A stretch of DNA of 64,000 nt. Origin: Galeopsis tetrahit (Eukaryota; Streptophyta; Magnoliopsida; Lamiales; Lamiaceae). Below, in pieces: positions 1 to 10,458 of the stretch. A program made the translations under genes and the position numbers. Below the pieces are notes generated by a model. It was not told where the DNA came from. It did not search any database and worked only from the letters and a program-made list of their open reading frames with translations. Position 1 is the first letter of the stretch. Each line of letters starts with the position of its first letter. The stretch lies in contig OY776134.1 of the NCBI GenBank assembly GCA_963675135.1, positions 68,805,643 to 68,869,642 on the forward strand. Direction: 5' to 3'.

Positions 1-129
1 GATTTTTAATTTTATTTTCAATTTCGATCCTTTTGATCAAATTAGAAAATATTAAAATCAAATGGACATTCAAAAGCCCTATTCTCCTTTACATTCGCAT
101 GTACCGTACATCCTTAATTTCAATTTTAT

Positions 130-606
130 AATTGACTACACCTCCACTTTTATTAACTTCACCCTCACAAATTATAAATAATTGACCACAATTATTTACA
201 CTCCACTTTTGTTGACTTCACCGCTTAAATTATTATTTTTTAAAAATTACACCTAAAATTATTATAGTGTTCTTCTATTAATTTAAACAAAATATAATAC
301 GATCAATCATAATTTATATATAAACAATTTACCACAGTATTTACACCCCCACTTTTGTTGACTTCACCCCCCAATAATTATTATTTTTAAAAAAATTACA
401 CCTAAAATTACTATAATGCCTTTATATTAATTTACAAAATATAATATAATACAATCAATCATAATTTTTATATAAACAATTGGCCACAGTTATTTACTCC
501 CCGCTTTTGTTGACTTCACCCCCCCCCCCCCAAATTATTTTTAAAAAACAATTGCACCTAAAATTACTATAGTGCCCTTCTATTAATTTAAAAAAAATAT
601 AATACA
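130..606. repeat. AT-rich tandem repeat, about 150-bp unit
   Basis: About three imperfect units share the core CACCTAAAATTA, beginning near 250, 399 and 555, each followed by a tract ending in TTCTATTAATTTA and preceded by a CACTTTTGTTGACTTCACC block. One unit carries a C homopolymer of about 14. No coding potential is visible. The array ends where the solo LTR starts at 608. Confidence 0.75.
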
Positions 607-607
607 A

Positions 608-1009
608 TGTTGGGATATGTATAAAGGACAAGACCCTTTATGAGATAAAGGGATTAACATCACGATTGGAATCGTGAGAGTGGACGTAGGAACGTATATC
701 CGAACCACTATAAACTACTGTGTTATTTACATTACCTGCACTTTATTTTCAAGTCATTTCATACATATTTGTGCATAAACTGTTTTACAAACTTTATTAA
801 AGCAGTAGACGAGTATAATATTTATGGGCACACTACAAAATTCCGCACTTAACTCCGATAGGTAATTAATCAGCCGACTAACTAGTCCTAGGCCCCTAGT
901 GAAATCAGCAGACTAGTTACCTTGAAGAGTTAGTTTATTTTCCACACCATCAGCAGACATCAAGTCAGCTGATCTATACTCGACTCGTCTTATTTTTCGG
1001 GGACCAACA
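608..1009 (+). mobile_element. Solo LTR of a Ty1/copia-like retrotransposon
   Basis: The 402-bp sequence begins TGTTGG and ends CCAACA, the usual TG...CA inverted ends of an LTR. It is flanked on both sides by the identical 5-bp duplication TACAA (603-607 and 1010-1014). Inside is a block reading GAGAGTGGACGTAGG followed by GAACCACTATAAA, which recurs in other LTR remnants here (about 6060, 10060, 17900). No internal region or second LTR adjoins, so recombination between LTRs probably removed the body. Copia assignment is inference from LTR style. Confidence 0.85.
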
Positions 1010-1014
1010 TACAA

Positions 1015-2220
1015 TACCATACTTTTTCAACTTTTTCCTTAGCTGAAGAAGTACTAATAGTCGTCTTCTATTTTTCCTTCGATTTGGGTGCATCAACTGT
1101 TTGTAATTAATCTCAGATCCAGGTCTGTTAAGAAATTGGAGGTGCATACTGATTAGTGTGATAATTGCTTGAAATTCACATACTTATTAAGTATAATTTT
1201 GATAGGATTTCATGCATTATTTACATTAATTTGATTAATTGCACTTGAAATGAGAAAGGTGTGTTGTTTGCTATTTTTATAGGAAAGTAATCTTTTTTAG
1301 AGCAAAACACGTCTTATTTATTTTATACAGTCAATTGAAAGATTGAGACGGGAATAGGATGGAAACGAGCAAGATCGAAAGGTTGAAATTATTTGGACCA
1401 ACAATATAATTGATGCCCCAATTAATTTATTATTGCAGCACATAAGAAATTGTAGCCCAACTCCATTGCAGCCCATTTAAATCAATGTAGCATGACGCAA
1501 TTTGAAGCAAGCTGCAAATGCTGAATTTTATTCTTCAAGGGACCCACTCCCTCGAGATTTCAATATTTAGAGAATAGAGCAGAGAGGGCCCTGAATTGAT
1601 CAGGGGCCTATGCATGTTTTAACAAGCCCAAGCTCAAGCTCAAGCCCAAGCCCACATGTATTTTCAATCAATTGGTTAGTTATTTCATTTCTTAGATAGA
1701 TTTTAATGTAGTGTTTCATTTTATTGTTAGCTTGGAAGGATTTGAAGAAGAGGTGATATATTTCAATTTTGCAAGTTTAATTTGTTGATTTCAATTTCAA
1801 TTCATGTTTTGATATTTATATTCTATGTGTTTGTTTTATTTTGTTAATTTAGTTATGGCTAGGCTTTGATTGTTTTGGGTGTCGAAATTATGTGAGTGAT
1901 TAGTGGATTGTTGTAGTAAATGCATGATTAACATATGTCTTGATTTTAATTGTTTCTAGTGTTGTAAATTGTATGATTCAATTGATTAATTCACCCTATT
2001 AGCTAGCATTGTTGGTTGTGTCGACTTCAATGATCGCATTGAGTTGCATGATTAAGAGTGTGTGTGTGAGCTTGGATTAATTGATTATAATTCATATAGT
2101 AATTGACTACACTGACCGGGAGTTGATTGCTTAGATCGACAACACTAGACACTAATCGATTAGAGGGCGTTTCATAAGCATTAGTAACTGTGTTGAAAGT
2201 GCTTATGAAACACTATCTTA
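1015..2220. other. Intergenic, no gene recognised
   Basis: No convincing ORF or RNA gene. The stretch 1680-2160 is T-rich and vaguely like the untranslated leader of plant LTR retrotransposons, resembling in style the 14740-15080 region, but I could not match it to a named family. Confidence 0.4.
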
Positions 2221-2540
2221 GTAATACCATGAACATTGATCATTAATATCTTATACAATAACAAATAATTTCAAAAATCAAATTATATTTAGTAATACAA
2301 AAAACAATTATCAGTAATACCATAAATAATAATATATAATACCATAAACAATAATAATAATAATCAGTAATGCATTAAGTAATAATAAATAATTCCACAC
2401 CATCAGTAATACCACAAACAATAACTAGTAATACCACAATTAATAATCAATAATCATTAATATTAATTCAATAGTGTATTAATAGTAATACCACAATCAA
2501 TAACTAGTAATACCAATACCACTAACAATAATACCATAAA
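2221..2540. repeat. Low-complexity AATACCA/ACAATAAT tract
   Basis: Irregular reiteration of short words such as AGTAATACCA, CAATAATA and TAATAATCAATAA for about 300 bp. It looks like decayed simple repeat with no fixed period. Confidence 0.7.
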
Positions 2541-3160
2541 AAAAGTGGAGGGAGTGCAGACCGGGGTGTACTGAAGAAAATAGGGGGTGCACATTACCAA
2601 GTCCAATTGAAGAGAACCCTAGCCAAATAGAAGGGCACCCTAGGTCAGCAGTCGCCGCCTGAGTTTTCATCGACAAGCTCACTAGCTCCGAGTGCCGACT
2701 GATCAGAGATCCATCGACAACATACTTACAGTCCTCCGTCGGACCGTCGTCAACTGGAGAAAGAGGCTGCGCAGGAGCATGGTGAAGAAGACGAAGCAAT
2801 GTAGCTTCGACTTGGACAAATATGAACAACGAGAGCGAAGTGGCGTCGACCTGGGTGTTGCAGGCGAGCGCCATTGATGCCGGACAAGCTCCTGTATCGC
2901 GAACACAAAGGAGATTGATCGAAGCAGTCGCGTTAGTGGTCGAAATGAGCAGAGGTTTTTTACCGCCATGAATCGTGGCCGAGATGGAAGATGATGTCGA
3001 TTGTCATGGAATTGAAGAATCACGATTGCGATTTGAGGAGGGGTCTTGGGCTTAAGCGGCCGGGACGGAAGCGCTGATGTCGCCTTCGAAGGGGTGGTCG
3101 GATATGGTGGTGGCTGGGTCACCCACCGACCGACATGAATTTTCTGCAGGTCATTTACTC
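2541..3160. other. GC-richer unrecognised island
   Basis: Base composition is clearly higher in G+C than the flanks, and short open frames exist on both strands (for example 2703-3122 minus and 2692-2877 plus). None resembles a protein family I know and none has a supportable exon structure. It may be a captured gene fragment or part of an old transposon. The next 450 bp (3161-3610) is A-rich and holds nothing I can name. Confidence 0.35.
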
Positions 3161-3617
3161 ATCAAATTAAAATTGAAATTCAGGTGCACCGCCGACCGAC
3201 TATAATAAAATCATACCTATAATATTATTTTGTATTAAGATTAAAAAAATACACATAAAAAAAATGAAAAAGAAAGGAAGGAAAAAAAAAAGTAAAAGAA
3301 AAAAAACGAAGAAATAAAAAATTTGGAAAAAAAATTTGAAAATGGGAATAAAAAAGGTAAAGAGGAGGGGAAAAAAATTAAAAAGAAAAAAAATCGAAAT
3401 TTGTGGTTAATTTCGATAGTTTTTTATTAATGATATTTTTACAATTTTTTTTAAAAAGTATGGGTGACTTGGTGGTGAATCGACGTTAACTCGACAATAA
3501 CTCGTCTGTATATTGTAAATATATAAATTAGAGTTTATTTTATTATATTTTGTGTAAATTAATAAAAAGATAATATAATTTTTTTAAATATGATTATTTT
3601 TTAAAAATTATTTTGGG

Positions 3618-3890
3618 GTGAACTCATAAAATGAGCGGGTACAGATAATCGTGATAAAACAATAATTTGAGAGTGAACTCATAAAATGAGCGGGTGCAGA
3701 TAACCGTGGTAAAAAAATGATTTGGGGTGAACTCATAAAATGAGCGAGTACATATAACAATGGCAAAAAAAGATTTGGGGGTGAACTCATTAAATGTGTA
3801 AGTACACATAATTATAGTAAAAAATAATTTGGAAGGTGAACTAATTAAATGAATGGTGCAGATAATTTAAATTCAAAAAAAAAATAAAAT
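3618..3890. repeat. Tandem repeat, about 54.5-bp unit, five copies
   Basis: Units begin with GTGAACTCAT (or close) at about 618, 673, 727, 781 and 836 past 3000, spacings 55, 54, 54, 55. Each has GTGAACTCATAAAATGAGCG followed by an ACAGATAAYNRTGGTAAA segment. The copies decay toward the right. Short ORFs here are artefacts of the repeat. Confidence 0.85.
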
Positions 3891-4471
3891 TGAAATTGAG
3901 GTGGTATGCATCATGAACTCGCGTGCATAGAAGTATTTGGCTTCGACGATAGATTTTTGGATGGACGGTGTTATTAGACAGATATCACTAAATCGTATTT
4001 AGTGTGTGTGACCACTTGCTCTTTTTTGCTATAAAGTGTGAAACATTTGATAAAAACAACTTTCAATATCCCAATTTGATTTTAGCGTGTTTTACCATGT
4101 ATAATTGAGATTTTGTTAAAGGACAAACTGAGTTCTCATATTTTTTTTATCATAAATTACAAATAACATATATATGGAATAAATGACGGGATAAAAAAAA
4201 TCTGTTTGTTCCTCATAATTTTGTACCTTTAACCCAAAATGTTAAATAAACAAATTAACTATCAATTTAGTACCTATTCTTTTCAAATTGCGCTCGATCT
4301 TAGTTAGTTTGAAAGTAAAAAAAAATTGCAAAACAACATTGTTTTGCATCACATGTCGCACTAAATTGCTGACGGAACACATTTGTGTTATTTAGAAATG
4401 AACTGCTTCATAAATAAAATTTAGAATTACATATAAGTATATAGATTGAGTGATGGCTAATAATTTTTTTA

Positions 4472-4867
4472 TCAGCGATTAATTATTTTGAAAGATTCAA
4501 GACTCAACACTTCCGGGCCTATGACATGTTCCAGAACAATTGCATCATAAATTTTTGAATGGGCTGTCTCATTGAGGGCAGATATCACCAGATAGTAATT
4601 ATGGGCTGACAATCCGTAATCTTGAACCGCCATCTTTTCACCTCTAATCACTCTACCAAATTTTAAGATTTGATTAGTGTTTTTGTAGTTTTGCACCACC
4701 GCAAATTTCGCGATAAATACCACTTTAGAGTCATTGACATTAGGAATCTTCCGAATAGGTGTTCCTCTAAGAATCAGGCTATGAGCTTCTCGAGTAGCCG
4801 ATGTGGATTTGGTATGATACAAAATCACTATCATTACCAAGAATATATGTAAAAAAGAATGATTCAT
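4472..4867 (-). CDS. Secreted cystatin-like protein (locus A, minus strand)
   Basis: Encodes 131 residues in one exon. Residues 1 to about 24 form a hydrophobic signal peptide, suggesting secretion. The rest has the phytocystatin layout: an IPNVND segment (41-46), the helix motif KVVFIAKFAV (48-57, compare LARFAV in cystatins), then ILKFGRVIRGEKMAV (67-81), a YYLVISA strand (91-97) and a LSLESFKI end (121-128). Cystatins bind papain-type proteases through a QxVxG loop; here that position reads KMAVQDYG, so the conserved inhibitory loop is not present. The C-terminal tryptophan hairpin is also absent. It may have lost protease inhibition or target something else; that is inference. A TATA box lies about 40 bp upstream. 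Its duplicate at 8538-8937 is frameshifted. Confidence 0.75.
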   Translation of the reverse strand: MNHSFLHIFLVMIVILYHTKSTSATREAHSLILRGTPIRKIPNVNDSKVVFIAKFAVVQNYKNTNQILKFGRVIRGEKMAVQDYGLSAHNYYLVISALNETAHSKIYDAIVLEHVIGPEVLSLESFKIINR

Positions 4868-4905
4868 TTTTGTCTTGATTAAACAAAATATTGGTCATTC
4901 AATTC

Positions 4906-4913
4906 TATTTATA
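4906..4913 (-). promoter_or_regulatory. TATA box for the locus A cystatin-like gene
   Basis: On the minus strand the sequence reads TATAAATA, about 40 bp upstream of the ATG at 4867. The same element is conserved in locus B. Confidence 0.6.
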
Positions 4914-5067
4914 CAAGTATAATTATTTTAATAGTTATCTACTAGATTTAAGTTTGCATTTTTTTTCTGACAGTACCATTTAATTTTGATAAAATATTTA
5001 GTTAACGAGGCAAATCTAGTTTGAATTTTTTTCTTGCACAGATCAATACCAATTAATTCTGATTCAA

Positions 5068-5095
5068 TCTTTTTATATATATATATATATATATA
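5068..5095. repeat. (TA)n microsatellite
   Basis: An uninterrupted AT/TA run of roughly 25 bp in the divergent spacer. Locus B has a longer version at about 9170-9201 in the same place. Confidence 0.85.
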
Positions 5096-5478
5096 TTTAT
5101 ATTATCAACAAGTGAGAAAAAATAATTTATTCGTTATGTATTTAAATTTTTAGTACGTTCTTTCGAAGTTAATGGTTGATACAATTCTATGCTACCAAGA
5201 ATACTTAATTTATTACACTTGCAAAAAAAAATATATATACATGATTAAAGATTGAATCCAAATAAATTGGTATTGATCTCGTTTGAGGAAAAAAAAATAC
5301 AAAGTTAATTATTGTACCAGCAGATTACCATTCATTAATTTAATTTCCTACTCGCATATATAAATATATTCGAATGATCAACATTTTTTTATAAAACAAG
5401 ATGAATATGTTCAGATTTCATTCCCTTGTATTCGTATTCGTTGTGTTTATTTCGTTAATGCAACGGCTAGTTGATTGA

Positions 5479-6180
5479 TTTCATCCCTATAAATATAAGA
5501 CAATCTTCAAATGTGAAAATCATAAAAATGTGAAAATCATAAAAACTATACGCAAGAACTCACTCAACCGAATAAATCATTCAAGCATTCAAAGCATTTT
5601 TTTCAAGAGAGTTATTCAAAGAGCCTGCATAAATTTTTATCTACCTTGAGCTCTTAGAAAGTTTCCCATCCAACCAAGAAACCAACCTAAATTATCATTC
5701 ATATATCTTTTGGTTTAGGGTTAGTTTTTTGATGCCTTGTAAGCAATATGTTGCTTGAACCATTAGTTGGATCCAATCAAAAACCCTAAAACCCTACACT
5801 CTAACCAAGTTTAAGGTGCAGTTTTTTATCCGTTGAAAAAAGTACAAGTGCTCATAAACACTTGTGGAGACAGCGGTACTTAGGAAGTGCACCGAGCTCA
5901 AAGTCCTTCACTTAAGACTATAAAGGACGCTCATAAACACTTGTGGAGACAACTGTACTTAGGAAGTGCACCGAGCTCAAAGTCCTTCACTTGAGACTAT
6001 AAAGGACAAGACGCTTGTAATTTGGTAATTAGAGGAATTAATATCACGAGTGGATCGTGAGAGTGGACGTAGGATTTAGAGAATCTGAACCACAATAAAT
6101 TCTAGTGTCATTTACTTTCCTGCACCTTACTCACCGTCAATTTACTTATCTATTTATCACACTGCATATTGTGATTTTGT
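5479..6180 (+). mobile_element. Copia-like LTR remnant in locus A
   Basis: Contains CCCTATAAATATAAG (a TATA-like LTR promoter), then a leader-like region, then GAGAGTGGACGTAGG and GAACCACAATAAATTC, the same block seen in the solo LTR at 608-1009. The exact LTR ends were not found. The homologous sequence sits at the same place in locus B. Confidence 0.6.
5851..6007 (+). repeat. 79-bp direct tandem duplication
   Basis: Two nearly identical 79-bp units (5851-5929 and 5930-6008) each run from CTCATAAACACTTGTGGAG to ACTATAAAGGAC. Locus B has one unit (about 9935-10013), so the duplication arose in locus A after the A/B copy event, or was lost in B. Confidence 0.85.
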
Positions 6181-6930
6181 GATTAACAAAAACAAGGCCT
6201 CTAATATATTTGAAATCATCATACACCAAGTCAGTTGAAATGTAAGGCATGTGATGCGGTTAGCGAAAATCAACTTGCGATTCAAGACACGCAATACGAT
6301 CTAGTGATATCTGCTCATGAATATGATGCATTAGTGTCACGCCCCAAATTTAAAAATAATGACCTTTCAAAAAGTAGTTAAAACAACTAATTTTAAACGC
6401 GCCAAAAATTGAATTTTAAAATTACAACGATAAAGTAAGGGACGCAACGGCTATTACCTTTAAATCACGTTAAGCATTGCAGCGGAAACTGTTAAATAAA
6501 ATTAAGAAATTCATAAATAACTCATCAAGCAATTATCCATAAGAATAACCATAATTAAATTAAATAAACATGCTTGAAAATAGTCATTTAATCTTAAATA
6601 AATCGTCGTCTCCCATCACCACTTCTCGCCATCCAACTCTTCAACCTGAAATTGTAAATTGTTGGGGGCGAGCATGCAAACAACTCAGTGGGATTAAGTC
6701 ATTCAATAGTTAACCACCTGCTCTTTTCTGCTATAAAGTGTGAAACATTTTATAAAAATAACTTTCAATATCCCAATGTGATTTTAGCGTGTTTTACCAT
6801 GTATAACGAGATTTTGTCAAAAGGACAAGCTGACATAATATTGGTCAAGTGTTAGACACATTTTTTTAATCTCATTTTTTTAATCATAAATTACAAATAA
6901 CATATGAAATAAATGACGGGATAAAAAAGA

Positions 6931-8347
6931 AGGGTAAAATGCAAATTTAGTCCCAGGAGAATTTGTGCTCATGAAAATGGTCCAATTTTAAACAAAAATG
7001 ATCTCAAGTAAATTTACCATCCAAAATTAACAGAATTGTGGGCGTGAGCCACACGCTTCCGTTAACTCCTTAAACAAATGGATTGGTCTTATATAGACTT
7101 GATTCCTTATAAGGAATCGAGTTGACTAAGTCAACTTTCCATTTTTTATTTTTTTTTGATAATTTTTTCTTGAAAATGTGTATGTTAAAAAGTGTAAGTA
7201 ATTATAATTAAAAAGTGTAACACAATATTAATAAAAAGTGTAACACATTTTTTTATTAAAAAGTGTAAGATATTATAATTGAAAGTGCAACAGCAACAAC
7301 ACAGTTTTTAATGAAAAGTGAAAGACATTATAACTAAAAGGTGCAAGTCAGTATAACTAAAAAGTGCAACCCAATATTATTAAAAAGTGCAAGTCAGTAT
7401 AACTGAAAAATGCAACACAATATTTAATGAAAAGTGTAAGTTATTATAATTGAAAAGTGCAACATAATATTACTGAAAAGTACACGTCTATATAATATTA
7501 CCAAATAGTGTACATCAATATAACTTAAAATATTATTTTGAAAAGTGTAAGTCATTACAATTGAAAAGTGTAACAAACAAAAAACAGTTGACTTGGTCAA
7601 CTCAGTTTCTTATAAGAAATCAATTCTATAAGAGACCTACCCTAAACAAATTCACCATTCCAATATGAAAAACCCTGAAATTTTTTGCAGAACACCACCC
7701 CAAGGCCCAAATAATAATCGTTCCCAAATAGCACAAACCAAGCATGAAATCGTCCCCTAGATTGCTCTGAAACAGTTCCCAAATCGCACAACACTCACTC
7801 AGATTCTCTCAATATATCGAAGCAAATAATGGAAGCTTTATGGGTTTTAAAGAAGATGCGCAACGAGAAAATAGAAATACAAAAAACTCAAATCTAACAA
7901 CTACCCTCGCCACACCCCGTCGCTAACAATACCCTCCAACGCCACCAGCCCCACTCACAAACATCAGCACGAATACGAAAATCAGAAAAATAAACTTAAG
8001 AAAACTGTAAAAAAAAATCGCAAAAAATCACCATGAAAATTCGTAAATTGGAGACGAAGGAGTGATCCAAATTTGAAATTGATAAGGGGCTTTTATTCCT
8101 AGCAGTGAGACGAGGCTAGAGTGGGTAGCCTCAAAAAATTTCGTGATCGAATTCGAATTTTGTAGCCGTATTTATCATGAGGATTTGAAAAAATATGGGG
8201 GTAACACCGGCGGCGGTGGTGTGGTGGGTGGCAACAAGGTGGTGACGAGAACGTGGGACTATTTTTGCAAAAAATGGGACTAAAAAAGAACGTGGGACTA
8301 AAATTATTTTTAAAAAATTCTCTTGAGATCAAATTTACATTTTACCC
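6931..8347. mobile_element. Non-autonomous TIR element, probably Mutator-like
   Basis: Left end GGGTAAAATGCAAATTTAGT and right end (reverse complement) GGGTAAAATGTAAATTTGAT form imperfect terminal inverted repeats that extend to a shared GAGAATTT. The flanks carry an 8-9 bp direct duplication (AAAAAAGA, 923-930 and 349-356 within the local thousands). Locus A at about 4190 has a single GGGATAAAAAAAATCT, consistent with an empty site. No transposase is visible inside, so mobilisation must have been in trans. A second inverted-repeat element is nested at about 7085-7645. MULE assignment is from the size of the duplication. Confidence 0.75.
7085..7645. mobile_element. Nested MITE-like element with AAAAGTG repeats
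   Basis: Ends resemble each other as inverted repeats: left GGTCTTATATAGACTTGATT then CCTTATAAGGAATCGAGTTG, right (reverse complement) GGTCTCTTATAGAATTGATT then TTCTTATAAGAAACTGAGTT. The interior (7170-7590) reiterates AAAAGTGYAAGTCATTATAA and AAAAGTGCAACACAATATTA with about 20-bp spacing. A shorter relative lies in the germin intron at 53250-53600. Confidence 0.7.
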
Positions 8348-8537
8348 TAAAAAAGAATCTTTTTGTTCCTCATAATTTTGTACCTATTCTTTTCAAATTG
8401 CGCTCGATCTTAGTTAGTTTGGAAGTAAAAAAAATTGCAAAACAACGTTGTTTTGTGTTATTTAGAAATGAACTGCTTCATAAATAAAATTTAGAATTAC
8501 ATATAAGTATATAGATTGATGGCTAATAATTTTTTTA

Positions 8538-8937
8538 TCAGCCATTAATTATTTTGAAAGATTCAAGACTCAACACTTTCGGCACTATGATGATTACATA
8601 TTCCAGAACAATTGCATGATAAATTTTTGAATGGCCTGTCTCATTGAGGGCAGATATCACCAGATAATAATTATAGTCTGACCATCCTCCTTCTTGAACC
8701 GCCATCTTTTTACCGCTAATCACTCTTATCAAATTTTAAGATTTGATTAGTGTTCTTGTAGTTTTGCACCGCAAATTTCGCGATAAATACCACTTTAGAG
8801 TCATTGACATTAGGAATCTTCCGCATAGGTGTTCCTCTAAGAATCAGGCTATGAGCTTCTCGAGTAGCTGACGTGGATTTGGTAGGATACAAAATCACTA
8901 TCATTACCAAAAATATATGTAAAAAAGAATAATTCAT
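8538..8937 (-). pseudogene. Frameshifted cystatin-like gene (locus B)
   Basis: Close duplicate of the locus A gene. The N-terminal frame (8937 down to 8716) matches up to ILKF, then an extra base shifts the frame: locus A reads TTTGGTAGAGTG where B reads TTTGATAAGAGTG. The rest continues in another frame (8732-8538) as VISGKKMAVQ through VLSLESFKIING. B also lacks one codon in the FAVVQ segment. Unless the extra base is an assembly error, B cannot make the full protein; a truncated 73-residue product is possible. Confidence 0.85.
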
Positions 8938-9166
8938 TTTTGTCTTGATTAAACAAAATATTGGTTATTCAATTCTATTTATACAAGTATAATTATTTTA
9001 ATAGTTATCTACTAGATTTAAGTTTAATTTGCATTTTTTTTCTGACAATACCATTTAATTTTGATAAAATATTTAGTCAACTAGGCAAATCTAATTTGAA
9101 TTTTTTTCTCGCACAAGATAAATACCAATTAATTCTGATTCAATCTTTAATCCACATGTACGGAGC

Positions 9167-9202
<36 letters not shown>

Positions 9203-9511
9203 CAACAAGTGAGAAAAATTAATTTATTCGTTATGTATTTAAACTTTTAGTTCTTTCGAAGTTAATGGCTGATACAATTTTATGCTACTAAGAATACTTA
9301 ATTTATTACATTTGCCAAAAAATAAATCTACATGATTAAATTAAGATTAAATCCAAATAAAAATAAAATACAAAGTTTATTAGTGTAGCAGCAGATTACC
9401 ATATTCATTAATTTAATTCCCTACTGGTAGATAATTAATTAAATTAATTTAATTTTCTACTCGCATATATAAATATATATTCGAAAGATCAATATTTTTT
9501 TATAAAATAAG

Positions 9512-9589
9512 ATGAATATGTCCAGATTTCATTCTCTTGTATTCGTATTTGTTGAGTTTATTTTGTTAATCCAACGGCTAGTTGATTGA
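9512..9589 (+). pseudogene. Truncated plus-strand cystatin-like gene start (locus B)
   Basis: Begins MNMSRFHSLVFVFVEFI and stops at the TGA ending 9589, at the same junction as in locus A, followed by the same LTR-like DNA. Only the signal peptide region survives. No 3' piece equivalent to 6238-6334 is present in B. Confidence 0.75.
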
Positions 9590-10138
9590 TCATCCCTATA
9601 AATACAAGATAATCTTCAAATATGAGAATCACAAAAACTATACGCAAGAACTCACTCAACTGAATAAATCATTCAAGCATTCAAAGCAATTTTTTCAAGA
9701 GAGTTATTCAAAGAGCCTGCATAGATGTTTATCTACCTTGAGCTCTTAGAAAGTTTCCCATCCAACCAAGAAATCGAACCTAAATTATCATTTATATATC
9801 TTTTGGTTTAGACTTAGTGGTTAAGCAATATGTTGCTTGAACCATTAGTTGGATCGATCCGATCAAAAACCCTAAAACCCTACGCTCTAACCAAGTTTAA
9901 GGTCCAATTTTTTATCCGTTGTAACGAGTACAAGTGTTCATAAAAATTTATGGAGACAGCTGCACTTAGGAAGTGCACCGAGCTCAAAGTCCTTCAATTG
10001 AGACTATAAAGGATAAGACCCTTGTAATTTGGTAATTAAAGGAATTAATATCACGAGTGAATCGTGAGAGTTGATGTATGATTTGGAGAATTTGAACCAC
10101 TATAAATTCATGTGTCATTTACTCTCCTACACAGACAC
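9590..10138 (+). mobile_element. Copia-like LTR remnant in locus B
   Basis: Homologous to 5479-6180, including the TATA-like CCCTATAAATACAAG, a single 79-bp unit near 9935, and the GAACCACTATAAATTC block near 10095. Beyond about 10138 the two loci part. Confidence 0.6.
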
Positions 10139-10204
10139 CAAGTCAGCTGAGTAAAGTTTTAATTTGGCTAAGAAAGGTTTTTATTATAAAGAATGAGTTT
10201 AAAT

Positions 10205-10440
10205 AAAAAGGGTCTACCTAGTAAGTTGAATCAGTAGACTTGTCAATTCAGCAGACTAAGTATATAGCTGAGTAAATCCATCTGATTTAAAAGGAAAGTT
10301 TTAAAGTTTATTCACCCCTCCCCTTTGAGAACTTTGGGTGAACTTTCCAAAAAGATCAAGATGAGAAAATCATCCCAAGGAAGAAGTAAAGAAGTTGGCC
10401 AAGGCAGCAAACAAAAATTGATAGCAGCTAAGAAGGAAAT
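10205..10440 (+). repeat. Retroelement leader, direct repeat copy 1
   Basis: Runs from about CAGTAGACTTGTCAATTCAG through TTTATTCACCCCTCCCCTTT to GGCCAAGGCAGCAAACAAAA. The same sequence with minor differences recurs at 12573-12780, about 2.36 kb away. Both look like the LTR end plus leader of the same non-autonomous copia-like element. Confidence 0.75.
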
Positions 10441-10458
10441 TGAAGTTGTTACATAGAG

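Larger units (their letters stand above)
4011..6237. repeat. Locus A of the duplicated cystatin-like region
   Basis: From the words CTCTTTTTTGCTATAAAGTG at about 4020 this segment aligns in order with 6714 onward (locus B), carrying the same minus-strand gene, the same divergent spacer, the start of the same plus-strand gene and the same LTR-like insert. Locus A lacks the roughly 1.4-kb insertion present in B at 6931-8347. After the LTR-like insert, a 3' piece of the plus-strand gene follows at 6238. Confidence 0.85.
5401..6334 (+). pseudogene. Split plus-strand cystatin-like gene (locus A)
   Basis: The 5' piece (5401-5478) starts like the intact locus C gene at 20753 (MNMFRFHSLVFVFVVFIS...) but leaves the family sequence after about 19 codons and stops at 5476-5478. 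LTR-like sequence follows to about 6237. The 3' piece at 6238-6334 then translates KCKACDAVSENQ, AIQDTQYDLV and AHEYDAL, matching residues 77-110 of the intact protein. It ends abruptly at TGTCACGCCCC, the edge of unrelated sequence. The retroelement insertion thus split the gene, and the 3' end was lost separately. Confidence 0.8.
6714..10138. repeat. Locus B of the duplicated cystatin-like region
   Basis: Parallels locus A from the CTGCTATAAAGTGTGAAACA block at about 6738. It contains the 6931-8347 insertion, the frameshifted minus-strand gene, the (TA)n spacer, the truncated plus-strand start at 9512 and the LTR-like block. Sequence 6335-6713 between the loci is A/T-rich with no gene recognised. 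Confidence 0.85.

Noticed and set aside
3618..3890. CRISPR-like array
   Set aside because: The repeats are contiguous without spacers, and the DNA is plant nuclear.
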